Made by a program: the position numbers and the translations under genes. Of a DNA stretch of 19,395 nt, positions 7,845 through 14,226 are shown piece by piece (the first letter of the stretch is position 1; the number at the start of each line of letters is the position of its first letter). Origin of the DNA: Actinomycetota bacterium. Its GTDB lineage: Bacteria > Actinomycetota > Acidimicrobiia > Spongiisociales > ZC4RG35. The DNA is taken from assembly GCA_003242515.1 (NCBI GenBank), contig QGUS01000003.1, positions 1-19,395 of the forward strand, read 5' to 3'. The notes under the pieces were generated by a model. It was given only the letters and a program-made list of their open reading frames with translations. It searched no databases and was not told where the DNA came from.

Positions 7845-9047
7845 GTGCTCGAGTGGCTGCAGCGGCGCCCGGCGTCGGACCCGTACCTGTGCTTCGGTGA
7901 CCGGGTCTGGACCTATGGCGACACCCTCGCCGAGGTCCGGGCCCGGCTGACCGACAACTGGACCGTCCACGCCCCGTCGCTCGCGCCCGACTCCGTGTTC
8001 ACGATCCTCGCCGGGCTGGCCGGCGGCGGGATCACCGTCGTCGATCCCGACCGGCGCCCCGGCCACGGGGCACGGGGTCAGGCGGGCGATGCCCGCCTGA
8101 TCGTCTACACCTCCGGCTCGGGCGGATCGCCCAAGGGGGTCCGGCTCACCATGCGCAACCTCGAAGCCGCGGCCCGCGGCTCGGTGGCGCACCTGGGCCA
8201 CGGCCCGGAGGACCGGTGGCTGCTCTGCCTGCCCCTCCACCACGTGGGCGGCCTCTCGATCCTGGTCCGGACCGCCTACGCAGGGGGATCGGTGGAGATG
8301 CTCCCCGGCTTCAACCCGGCCGCGGCCGCGGAGGCGATGCGGGGGAGGGTGACCGTGGTCTCGATGGTCCCCACGATGCTGCTGCGCACCCTGGACCACG
8401 ACCCGGGGCCCTATGAGGGCCTGAAGGCGGTGGTCCTCGGAGGCGGCCCCATCCCCGACGGGCTCTTGGAGCGGGCCGCGGCCGCGGGGGTCCCGGCGCT
8501 GCCCAGCTACGGGATGACCGAGACCTTCGGGCAGGTGGCGACACTGCGTCCCGGCTCGCCGCCCGACCGGCGGGCCCACCCCCTGCCCGGGATCGGTCTC
8601 CGCATCGAGCCTGACGGTCGCATCGCCGTCTCCGGCGACCAGGTGTCGCCCGGCTACCTCGGCGAGCCCGACCGGACCGACCCGTGGTTCGTCACCAACG
8701 ACCGGGGCGAGATCGACGACGAGGGGGCGATCCGGGTGCTGGGGCGTGCCGACGCCGTGATCGTCTCCGGGGGCGAGAACGTCAACCCCCAGGTCGTCGA
8801 GACAGTCCTGGCCGCCCATCCCGGGGCGGGTGAGTCCGTCGTGGTCGGGGTCCCCGACGAGGAGTGGGGCATGATCGCCGTCTGTCTCTACACGGGCGAC
8901 GCCACGCCCGACGAGCTGGCGGCCTGGCTCAGGGAGCGGGTCCCGCGCCATCACGTCCCCAAGCGGTGGCTCAGGGTCGACGCGATCCCCAGGGCCGCCC
9001 TGGGCAAGCCCGACCGGGCCGCGGCACGGCGGCTAGCGGGCGGCTGA
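7845..9047 (+). CDS. menE: o-Succinylbenzoate-CoA ligase
   Basis: ANL-superfamily acyl-CoA synthetase of 400 residues that activates o-succinylbenzoate with ATP and CoA in menaquinone synthesis. Motifs: phosphate loop YTSGSGGSPKG (88-98), the MenE-like LPLHHVGGLSIL (129-140), YGMTETFGQVAT (222-233, adenine site), TNDRGEID (284-291, in place of the usual TGD), VSGGENVNPQVVE hinge (307-319), and C-terminal catalytic Lys388 (ALGKPDR). It is shorter at the N-terminus than the usual 450-490 residues, as some actinobacterial MenE proteins are. GTG begins 2 nt after the ppdK stop, so translation is probably coupled. MenA at the left edge supports the pathway call; a different aryl/acyl-CoA ligase is possible but less likely. 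The 3' end overlaps the convergent MFS gene by 15 bp. Confidence 0.88.
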   Translation: MLEWLQRRPASDPYLCFGDRVWTYGDTLAEVRARLTDNWTVHAPSLAPDSVFTILAGLAGGGITVVDPDRRPGHGARGQAGDARLIVYTSGSGGSPKGVRLTMRNLEAAARGSVAHLGHGPEDRWLLCLPLHHVGGLSILVRTAYAGGSVEMLPGFNPAAAAEAMRGRVTVVSMVPTMLLRTLDHDPGPYEGLKAVVLGGGPIPDGLLERAAAAGVPALPSYGMTETFGQVATLRPGSPPDRRAHPLPGIGLRIEPDGRIAVSGDQVSPGYLGEPDRTDPWFVTNDRGEIDDEGAIRVLGRADAVIVSGGENVNPQVVETVLAAHPGAGESVVVGVPDEEWGMIAVCLYTGDATPDELAAWLRERVPRHHVPKRWLRVDAIPRAALGKPDRAAARRLAGG

Positions 9048-10493
9048 GCGCGCCCGGGCCTCGTGGCGGAGGCCCCAGATCCCGGCGATCAGGGCGCCGG
9101 CGATCACCACGGCGGCGATGGTCATGACGTCGTGGAGCGCCGCGATCTGGACCGGGGGCGGGGCTGCCGTGGCGCCACCCGCCGGCAGCGCGCCACCGAG
9201 CTTGGAGGCGACCCTGGCGGCCCAGATAGATCCGAGCACGGCCACACCTGTGGTGACGCCCAGGAGGCGGGTGATGGTCATGATCCCGCCGCCGAGACCC
9301 GTGTACTCGCGGGGAACGGCGCCCATGATCGCCGAGTTGTTCGGCGACTGGAACATCCCGATCCCCAGACCCAGCGGGATGGCGAAGAGCAGGAACTTCG
9401 CCGGGGTGAGGTCGGCGTCGAAGGTGCGGAAGACGAGCAGCCCCACCGCCATGATGGACAGGCCCAGCAGCGTGAGCCGCCGGATGCCGATGCGGTCGGA
9501 GAGGGTCCCCGACAGCGGCGAGACGACGCCCATCACCAGGGGCTCGACGCCGAGCAGCAGGCCGACGAAGCCGACCTCCCAGCCGATGATGTCCTGGAGG
9601 TAGAAGGGCAGCAGGAGTACCGTCACCGAGAGGCAGACGAACACCAGGAACCCGGAGATCACGCTGACGGTGAGCATCGGGTTCCGGAAGAGCCGGAGCT
9701 GGATCATCGGGGACGGGCTGCGCAGCTCGACCGCGATGAAGGCGGCCGTGAGCACGGCGAAGGCGGCGAAGGCGGCGAGGATCGGCGGCGCCCCGAAGCC
9801 CATGTCCTGGCCGAAGGTGACCGCACCCGACAGCGCGAGCAGGGCGAGGCTGAGCAGGATGGTGCCCGGGACGTCGAAGCGCTGTCCCGGGTGCGGGGGA
9901 GTGGCGGGGACGTTCCTGATCGCCAGCCAGGTGCCGGCGATGCCGATCGGGATGTTGACCAGGAAGATCGGCTGCCAGCCCCAGTTGGAGATGATCAGCC
10001 CGCCGAGTGCCGGTCCCGTGATGATCCCCGCCGACACGGCGGATCCCACAAAGCCGAGGGCCTTGCCCCGCTCATTGGGCGGGAACGCCTCGACGAGGAT
10101 CGCCGAGCCCAGGGACATGATCAGGACCGCACCGAGGGCCTGCAGCACGCGGAAGCCGATCAAGGCCCCGACGTTCGGAGCGACGCCGCACAACGCCGAG
10201 GCGATGGTGAACACGGCGAACCCGGTGACGTAGAGCCGCTTCTTGCCGAGCACGTCGCCGAGCCGGCCCACGCCCAGCGTGAAGGTGGCGTTGGTGAGCA
10301 GATAGGCGAGCGAAACCCACTGGATGACGTTGAAGGTGGTGCCGAGACTCTCCACAAGCGTCGGGAAGGCGATGTTGACGATCGACGAGTCGATGGTCGC
10401 CATGAGGATCCCGGCGACGACCGCGGTCATCACGAACCACTTGCGGCTGTAGTCGACGGCGGCCTCCGCCCGCGGCGGGTGGACGGCGCTCAT
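9033..10493 (-). CDS. MFS multidrug exporter, DHA2 (EmrB/QacA-like)
   Basis: Membrane protein of 486 residues with many hydrophobic helices, 12-14 by eye. The TM1 Asp35 (LMATIDSSIVNIAFPTL) and the following WVSLAYLLTNATF are typical of DHA2 proton-drug antiporters. Motif A is GRLGDVLGKKR (76-86) and the antiporter motif C is GIITGPALGGLI (156-167). A late GLGIGMFQSPNNSAIMGAVP segment is a common EmrB/QacA signature. The ATG at 10493 overlaps the stop of the O-methyltransferase gene (ATGA), with an AGGAAGAG ribosome-binding site inside that gene. The open frame continues upstream through the methyltransferase in another frame, but the N-terminal family match begins at MSAVHPPRAE. The substrate cannot be read from sequence. 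The operon suggests export of, or tolerance to, a small molecule. Confidence 0.93.
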   Translation of the reverse strand: MSAVHPPRAEAAVDYSRKWFVMTAVVAGILMATIDSSIVNIAFPTLVESLGTTFNVIQWVSLAYLLTNATFTLGVGRLGDVLGKKRLYVTGFAVFTIASALCGVAPNVGALIGFRVLQALGAVLIMSLGSAILVEAFPPNERGKALGFVGSAVSAGIITGPALGGLIISNWGWQPIFLVNIPIGIAGTWLAIRNVPATPPHPGQRFDVPGTILLSLALLALSGAVTFGQDMGFGAPPILAAFAAFAVLTAAFIAVELRSPSPMIQLRLFRNPMLTVSVISGFLVFVCLSVTVLLLPFYLQDIIGWEVGFVGLLLGVEPLVMGVVSPLSGTLSDRIGIRRLTLLGLSIMAVGLLVFRTFDADLTPAKFLLFAIPLGLGIGMFQSPNNSAIMGAVPREYTGLGGGIMTITRLLGVTTGVAVLGSIWAARVASKLGGALPAGGATAAPPPVQIAALHDVMTIAAVVIAGALIAGIWGLRHEARARSAAR

Positions 10494-11137
10494 CTCTTCC
10501 TCGCGATCAGCAGGCCCTGGCGCATCGGCATCATCGTCGCCAGGAAGTCCGGGTCGGCGGCCACCAGCCGGTTGAAGGGATCGGTCCCGTGGCCCTCGTC
10601 GATCCAGCCGGAGCTGGTGCCGAGGACGTTGTCGGCGACGAGGATCCCTCCGGATGCCATCAGCGGCTTCACGGCCCGGAAGTAGTCGGGGTACTCCGGC
10701 TTGTGGGCGTCGATGAACACGAAGTCGACCGACTCCGGTTCCAGCTCCGACACGAGCTGCGCCAGGACGTCCCGGGCCCTGCCCCGGCGGACCTCGACCC
10801 GGTCGGCGACCCCGGCGGTGGCGAACTCGGCCTCGGCGAAGTCGGCGTGCTTCGGGTCCATCTCGACGGTGATCAGCCTCCCGTCGGGGGCGAGCCCGCG
10901 GGCGATCCAGATCCCGGAGTAGCCGGCGAGGGTGCCGAGCTCGATGGCGAGCCGTCCCGGGGTGGAGGCGGCCAGGATCCCGAGGAGACGCCCCACGTCG
11001 GGGGAGACGGCGATCTGCGGCAGCCCCGCCGCCTCGGCGCGGGCCATCAGCCCGGCCAGGTGGTCGTCGGGGTCGCCGAACAGCTGGTGGATGTAGTCGT
11101 TGATCCAGTCCCACCGCTCGGGCGTCATCGAGGCCAT
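10490..11137 (-). CDS. SAM-dependent O-methyltransferase (CCoAOMT-like)
   Basis: Class I methyltransferase of 215 residues in the Methyltransf_3 (catechol/caffeoyl-CoA O-methyltransferase-like) family. SAM-binding motif I is AIELGTLAGYSGIWIARGL (64-82), followed by an acidic strand end (ITVEMDPKHADFA, 89-101). The metal/catechol-site signature DFVFIDAHKPEYPDYF (138-153) and GGILVADNVL (163-172) supply Asp143, Asp169 and Asn170, equivalents of the divalent-cation ligands in this family. Such enzymes methylate catechol-like hydroxyls. Substrate unknown. First gene of a two-gene operon, overlapping the MFS exporter by 4 nt. The ATG is preceded by TAACCT at 7 nt and no ribosome-binding site, so it is probably leaderless. 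Confidence 0.9.
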   Translation of the reverse strand: MASMTPERWDWINDYIHQLFGDPDDHLAGLMARAEAAGLPQIAVSPDVGRLLGILAASTPGRLAIELGTLAGYSGIWIARGLAPDGRLITVEMDPKHADFAEAEFATAGVADRVEVRRGRARDVLAQLVSELEPESVDFVFIDAHKPEYPDYFRAVKPLMASGGILVADNVLGTSSGWIDEGHGTDPFNRLVAADPDFLATMMPMRQGLLIARKR

Positions 11138-11144
11138 GCGGGCG

Positions 11145-11150
11145 AGGTTA
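11145..11150 (-). promoter_or_regulatory. -10 box of the leaderless O-methyltransferase/MFS operon
   Basis: Minus strand TAACCT ends 7 nt before the ATG at 11137. It is the same hexamer as upstream of ppdK. It lies inside the 35-bp gap after arfB, so the pair can be transcribed independently of ino1-arfB. Confidence 0.55.
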
Positions 11151-11172
11151 GGACGGCACCGGCCGTTTCCCG

Positions 11173-11577
11173 TCAGCCCTCGTCGCCCGGCCGGCGGCGG
11201 AGGCGCTTGGTCTGCGACCGCGCCTCCTTCTCTTTGCGGCGCCGGTTCCTGGAGGCCCGGGTCGGCCGGGTCGGCTTCCGTGGCTTCCGGGTCCGCAGGG
11301 CGGAGGCGAGCCGGGAGGCGAGCCGCTCCCTCGCCAGCTCACGGTTGCGGGTCTGCGAGCGGTGCTCGCCCGCCCGCACCTCGACCCACGGTCCGAGCCG
11401 CGACATCAGCCGCTGCTTCAGGTCGTCGGGCAGCGACGACCGTGCGATGTCGAAGCGGAGCACCACCGCCGTGTGCGAGCGGTTGGCGTGCTGGCCGCCG
11501 GGGCCTCCCCAGGTCTCGAACCGCTCCTCGAGCTCGTCCTCGGGGATGGCGTGCCCGGCGACCGCGAGGGGGTCCAC
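11173..11577 (-). CDS. arfB: Alternative ribosome-rescue peptidyl-tRNA hydrolase
   Basis: Protein of 134 residues, close to E. coli ArfB/YaeJ (140). It frees peptides from ribosomes stalled on non-stop mRNAs. The catalytic loop GGPGGQHANRS carries the GGQ at residues 27-29, the release-factor hydrolysis motif. There is no stop-codon recognition domain. The C-terminal tail from about residue 95 is packed with Arg and Lys (RKPRKPTRPTRASRNRRRK and RLRRR), as needed to enter the empty mRNA channel. The GTG start lies 10 nt downstream of the ino1 stop; that stop overlaps a GAGGGG ribosome-binding site, so the two are likely one operon with coupled translation. Not RF1/RF2, because the length and missing domains exclude them. 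Confidence 0.92.
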   Translation of the reverse strand: MDPLAVAGHAIPEDELEERFETWGGPGGQHANRSHTAVVLRFDIARSSLPDDLKQRLMSRLGPWVEVRAGEHRSQTRNRELARERLASRLASALRTRKPRKPTRPTRASRNRRRKEKEARSQTKRLRRRPGDEG

Positions 11578-11587
11578 CCGTGGCCCC

Positions 11588-12913
11588 TCAGTACTCCTCG
11601 TAGTACTCGACGCCGAGGTGGGTGATCAGGTCCTCGCCCATCATGTGGCGGAGGTTGTTGAGCAGCTTCGCCTGCTGCACGAACAGGTCGTGCTCGGGCT
11701 GGAGGCCGGGAGCCGTGTGCGGGCTCTTGAAGTAGAAGGAGAGCCACTCCTGGATCCCGGACCTGCCGGCCCGCGCCGCCAGGTCCATGAACAGGGCCAG
11801 GTCGAGCACGATCGGGGCGGCCAGGATCGAGTCCTTGCACAGGAAGTCGACCTTGATCTGCATCTGGTAGCCGAGCCACCCGAAGACGTCGATGTGGTCC
11901 CAGCCCTCCTTGTCGTCACCCTTGGGCGGGTAGTAGTTGATCCGGACCACGTGGTGCAGGTCGCCGTAGAGGTCGGGGTAGAGGTCCGGCTGGAGGATCG
12001 TCTCGAGCACCCCGAGCTTGGAGACCTCCTTGGAACGGAAGCTCTCGGGGTCGTCGAGCACCTCGCCGTCCCGGTTGCCGAGGATGTTGGTGGAGAACCA
12101 CCCGTTGATCCCGAGCATTCGGGCCTTGAGGCCGGGCGAGATGATCGTCTTCATCAGCGTCTGCCCGGTCTTGAAGTCCTTGCCGGCGATCGGCACGCCC
12201 TGCTCGACGGCGAGCTGCTCCATGGCGGGGATGTCCACCGACAGGTTCGGGGCGCCGTTGGCGAACGGGACGCCCATCTTGAGGAGGGCGTAGGCGTAGA
12301 CCTGTGACGGGGCGATGTTGGGGTCGTTGTTCTTCAGCCCCGCCTCGAAGGCGTCGAGGTCCATGTGGACCGCCTGCGGCTCCTCGTATGCCTCGGTGGA
12401 GCCGCACCAGACCGCGACCAGACGATCCACCTGCTTCTCGGTGCGGAAGCGGTCGATGTCCTCCATCAGCGCCTCCGCCTTGTCCATGTGGGTGCCGCCC
12501 TCGTCCTTGAGGTTGTCGACGTCGGGCAGGTTTTTCACCCAGCGGTGGGAGAACACCGCCTTCATCGGGACGATGGAGCGGAGCTCGTCGCCGATGCCCT
12601 CGATGTGGCGGGGGTCGAGCACGCCGGCCTTCATGGCGGCGGTGTAGGCGTCGTCGGAGTAGGCGTCCCAGCCCCCGAACTCGAGGTCCTCGAGGCGCGC
12701 CAGCGGGACGAAGTCCTTGATCAGCGGGTTGCGGCCCTCGGTCCGCTTGCCCAGCCGGATGTGGCCCATCTGGGTGAGCGACCCGAACGGCCTGGCATAG
12801 CCCTTGCGGGCGGCGAGCACGCCGGCGTAGAACGTCGTCGCCACCGCGCCCATGCCCGGAGTGAGCACTCCGAGTTTGCCGGTGGCCGGGGGAATGGGTT
12901 GTGGCGCGGTCAT
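11588..12913 (-). CDS. ino1: Inositol-3-phosphate synthase, eukaryote-like long form
   Basis: NAD-dependent isomerase of 441 residues making 1D-myo-inositol 3-phosphate from glucose 6-phosphate, the entry to inositol lipids and, in some actinobacteria, mycothiol. The Rossmann start is GKLGVLTPGMGAVATTF (12-28). Other conserved stretches: VAVWCGSTEAY (167-176), FANGAPNLSVDIPAM (217-231), GKDFKTGQTLMKTI (244-257), STNILGNRDGEVLDDPESFRSKEVSK (starting at residue 274), and KDSILAAPIVLDLALF (360-375). The DFKTGQT and LGNRDG stretches resemble yeast and plant enzymes more than the roughly 367-residue mycobacterial Ino1. The start at 12913 is used because MTAPQPIPP leads straight into the Rossmann strand; the frame stays open far upstream without family similarity. 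A TATCGT box lies 9 nt upstream. arfB follows 10 nt after the stop. Confidence 0.93.
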   Translation of the reverse strand: MTAPQPIPPATGKLGVLTPGMGAVATTFYAGVLAARKGYARPFGSLTQMGHIRLGKRTEGRNPLIKDFVPLARLEDLEFGGWDAYSDDAYTAAMKAGVLDPRHIEGIGDELRSIVPMKAVFSHRWVKNLPDVDNLKDEGGTHMDKAEALMEDIDRFRTEKQVDRLVAVWCGSTEAYEEPQAVHMDLDAFEAGLKNNDPNIAPSQVYAYALLKMGVPFANGAPNLSVDIPAMEQLAVEQGVPIAGKDFKTGQTLMKTIISPGLKARMLGINGWFSTNILGNRDGEVLDDPESFRSKEVSKLGVLETILQPDLYPDLYGDLHHVVRINYYPPKGDDKEGWDHIDVFGWLGYQMQIKVDFLCKDSILAAPIVLDLALFMDLAARAGRSGIQEWLSFYFKSPHTAPGLQPEHDLFVQQAKLLNNLRHMMGEDLITHLGVEYYEEY

Positions 12914-12922
12914 CGTCGGGTG

Positions 12923-12928
12923 ACGATA
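12923..12928 (-). promoter_or_regulatory. -10 box of ino1-arfB
   Basis: Minus strand TATCGT followed by CACCCG and then ACG-ATG, predicting a transcript with about a 3-nt leader. The 11-mer TATCGTCACCC recurs exactly upstream of the Rossmann-fold gene at 14110-14120. Confidence 0.5.
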
Positions 12929-12965
12929 TCCCATCCGCAGGCACGGGTGAAGCCGGCGCACGGGT

Positions 12966-12995
12966 TTGGCCTTGTCCGGGGCCTGCATATAGGTT
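12966..12995 (+). promoter_or_regulatory. Candidate promoter of the M23 peptidase gene
   Basis: -35-like TTGGCC (12966-12971) with -10-like TATAGG (12988-12993, 16-bp spacing) or TAGGTT (12990-12995, 18-bp spacing), in the 141-bp gap divergent from ino1. The predicted transcript would have a leader of about 55 nt before the GTG at 13055. Confidence 0.5.
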
Positions 12996-13054
12996 GGCTC
13001 GAGACAAGGGCCGGGGCCGCTGCTCTCACCCCCGGTCGCACAGCCAGGTCCACA

Positions 13055-13672
13055 GTGCGTATCCGTCCAATCGCCATCGCTCTCCTCGTCGCCCTCTTGG
13101 GCGTCCTCGCCGAGCCGCTGACCGTCGCCGCCGACGGCATCGAGCTCGCCTTCCCGGTGGAGCACGACCAGGCCAGGTTCTCCAACACGTGGGGCGCCCG
13201 GCGGTCCGGTGGCCGCCGTCACCAGGGGTCCGACATCATGGCCCCCAAGCGCACCGAGGTCTACGCCGCCGCCTCCGGCGTCGTCACGCGGGTCACCGCG
13301 TCGGGCCGCGCCGGCCGGTACGTCGCCATCGACCACGGCGGAGGCTGGGAGACCTACTACATGCACCTCAACAACGACATCCCCGGCAGCGACCGCGGCG
13401 ACGCTCCCTGGTTCCTCACCGTGGCCTGGGGCATCCACGAGGGAGCCGAGGTCCGGGCCGGCCAGCTGATCGGCTGGGTGGGGGACTCGGGGAACGCCGA
13501 GGGGTCGAGCCCGCATCTCCACTTCGAGCTGCACCGGAACGGCAAGGCGATCAACCCGTACCCGTATCTCGTCGACGCCCTGGGGAGGGCCCGGTTGGCG
13601 AACCGGATCGCCATGGAGGCGGCCCGGGCCCTCGACGTGGGGATGCTCGTCGCTCCCCTCCCCACCGAGTGA
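13055..13672 (+). CDS. Secreted M23-family (LytM/peptidoglycan) metallopeptidase
   Basis: Protein of 205 residues. An N-terminal signal segment (VRIRPIAIALLVALLGVLAEPLTVAA, starting at GTG 13055) has a likely cleavage around residue 26. The M23 domain fills the rest: HQGSD (His56, Asp60) and HLHFE (His154, His156) supply the zinc and catalytic residues, and YYMHL (His104) is also conserved. All are intact, so an active peptidoglycan endopeptidase or other glycine-peptide hydrolase is likely. The ending NPYPYLVD is typical of the family. There is no recognisable wall-binding domain. The frame is open much further upstream but without similarity, and GTG 13055 is the only start giving a signal peptide. 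A weak AGG (13045-13047) could aid initiation. The gene is divergent from ino1 and its stop is 1 bp from the stop of the next, convergent gene. Confidence 0.87.
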   Translation: MRIRPIAIALLVALLGVLAEPLTVAADGIELAFPVEHDQARFSNTWGARRSGGRRHQGSDIMAPKRTEVYAAASGVVTRVTASGRAGRYVAIDHGGGWETYYMHLNNDIPGSDRGDAPWFLTVAWGIHEGAEVRAGQLIGWVGDSGNAEGSSPHLHFELHRNGKAINPYPYLVDALGRARLANRIAMEAARALDVGMLVAPLPTE

Positions 13673-13673
13673 G

Positions 13674-14108
13674 CTAGATCGACCCGGCCCGGTCCAGTTC
13701 CGCGATCCGGGCGGACAGGTCGGCGGCCGACGGGTCCACGACGGCGACCTCGGGCGTCCTCGTCGCCGGGGGCTCCTCCGAGCCGACCCAGATCACCCGC
13801 TGCACTCCGGCCGTCGCCACGGCCCGGGCCCAGCTCTCGACGACCGACCGGGAGTCCCGGGCGAAGGAGCGCTCCCTGTCGTCCGTGGCGGCCTCCATCA
13901 CCAGCACCGCCGAGAAGCACCCGTAGCAGGCCATCTCGACATGGGAGTCGTCGGACACGTCGCCGAGCGCGACCTTGACGCCGGAGGACCGGAGACGCTC
14001 GGCGTCCTCGGGGGAGGTGACGAACGCCCGCACCTCGCCGTCGCGGGAGAAGCCGTCGAGGATCCGCCGCCCGGCAGGGGTGTCGGCGCCGACCACGATC
14101 AGGGGCAT
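13674..14108 (-). CDS. Short NAD(P)-binding Rossmann-fold protein (atypical SDR/NmrA-like)
   Basis: Protein of 144 residues, only about half the length of NmrA-like or atypical SDR proteins. The N-terminal strand and turn MPLIVVGADTPAGRRIL gives the G-x-x-x-x-x-G dinucleotide loop. Later features match the SDR a-type fold: VRAFVTSPEDAERL, VKVALGDVSD (Gly49-Asp50), the central VLVMEAA strand, and GVQRVIWVGS (101-110). The C-terminal substrate domain is missing. The catalytic Tyr-x-x-x-Lys is not seen, so it may be a binding or regulatory protein rather than an enzyme. A CYGC pair (61-64) is unusual. ATG 14108 is preceded by TATCGT at 6 nt and no ribosome-binding site. It is divergent from sufB and tail to tail with the M23 gene, with 1 bp between stops. 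Confidence 0.7.
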   Translation of the reverse strand: MPLIVVGADTPAGRRILDGFSRDGEVRAFVTSPEDAERLRSSGVKVALGDVSDDSHVEMACYGCFSAVLVMEAATDDRERSFARDSRSVVESWARAVATAGVQRVIWVGSEEPPATRTPEVAVVDPSAADLSARIAELDRAGSI

Positions 14109-14114
14109 GGGGTG

Positions 14115-14120
14115 ACGATA
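14115..14120 (-). promoter_or_regulatory. -10 box of the leaderless Rossmann-fold gene
   Basis: Minus strand TATCGT, then CACCCC, then the ATG at 14108. The 6-nt gap places the transcription start on the A of the ATG. Confidence 0.6.
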
Positions 14121-14130
14121 CCGCCCCCAT

Positions 14131-14158
14131 TTGGGAAGGCCGGGGGCCGGGTTAGGAT
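14131..14158 (+). promoter_or_regulatory. Candidate sufB promoter
   Basis: -35-like TTGGGA (14131-14136), 16-bp spacer, -10-like TAGGAT (14153-14158). The predicted start near 14165 gives a leader of about 62 nt containing a TCTTCG direct repeat (14198-14203 and 14206-14211) and a GAGGTGAG ribosome-binding site (14216-14223). I saw no recognisable Fe-S regulator operator. Confidence 0.5.
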
Positions 14159-14226
14159 ACGACTATCTCCATGGTGGAAATTGGCCCTCCGGGCCGGTCT
14201 TCGAATCTTCGGACAGAGGTGAGTTG

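Noticed and set aside
10494..11114. N-terminal extension of the MFS protein by about 200 codons
   Set aside because: The extension lies over the O-methyltransferase gene in another frame and is Arg/Pro-rich without similarity. The ATGA overlap and ribosome-binding site support the start at 10493.
11173..11577. Truncated RF1/RF2 release-factor pseudogene
   Set aside because: Length, early GGQ position and the long Arg/Lys tail match intact ArfB.
12365..13054. N-terminal extension of the M23 peptidase
   Set aside because: The extension is antisense to ino1 and lacks domains. Starting at GTG 13055 yields a proper signal peptide.
12914..13534. N-terminal extension of inositol-3-phosphate synthase
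   Set aside because: It would run antisense through the M23 gene and both promoters. Family similarity starts right after MTAPQPIPPATG.
14159..14226. Riboswitch upstream of sufB
   Set aside because: The leader is too short and shows only a 5-bp stem; no known riboswitch core was recognisable.
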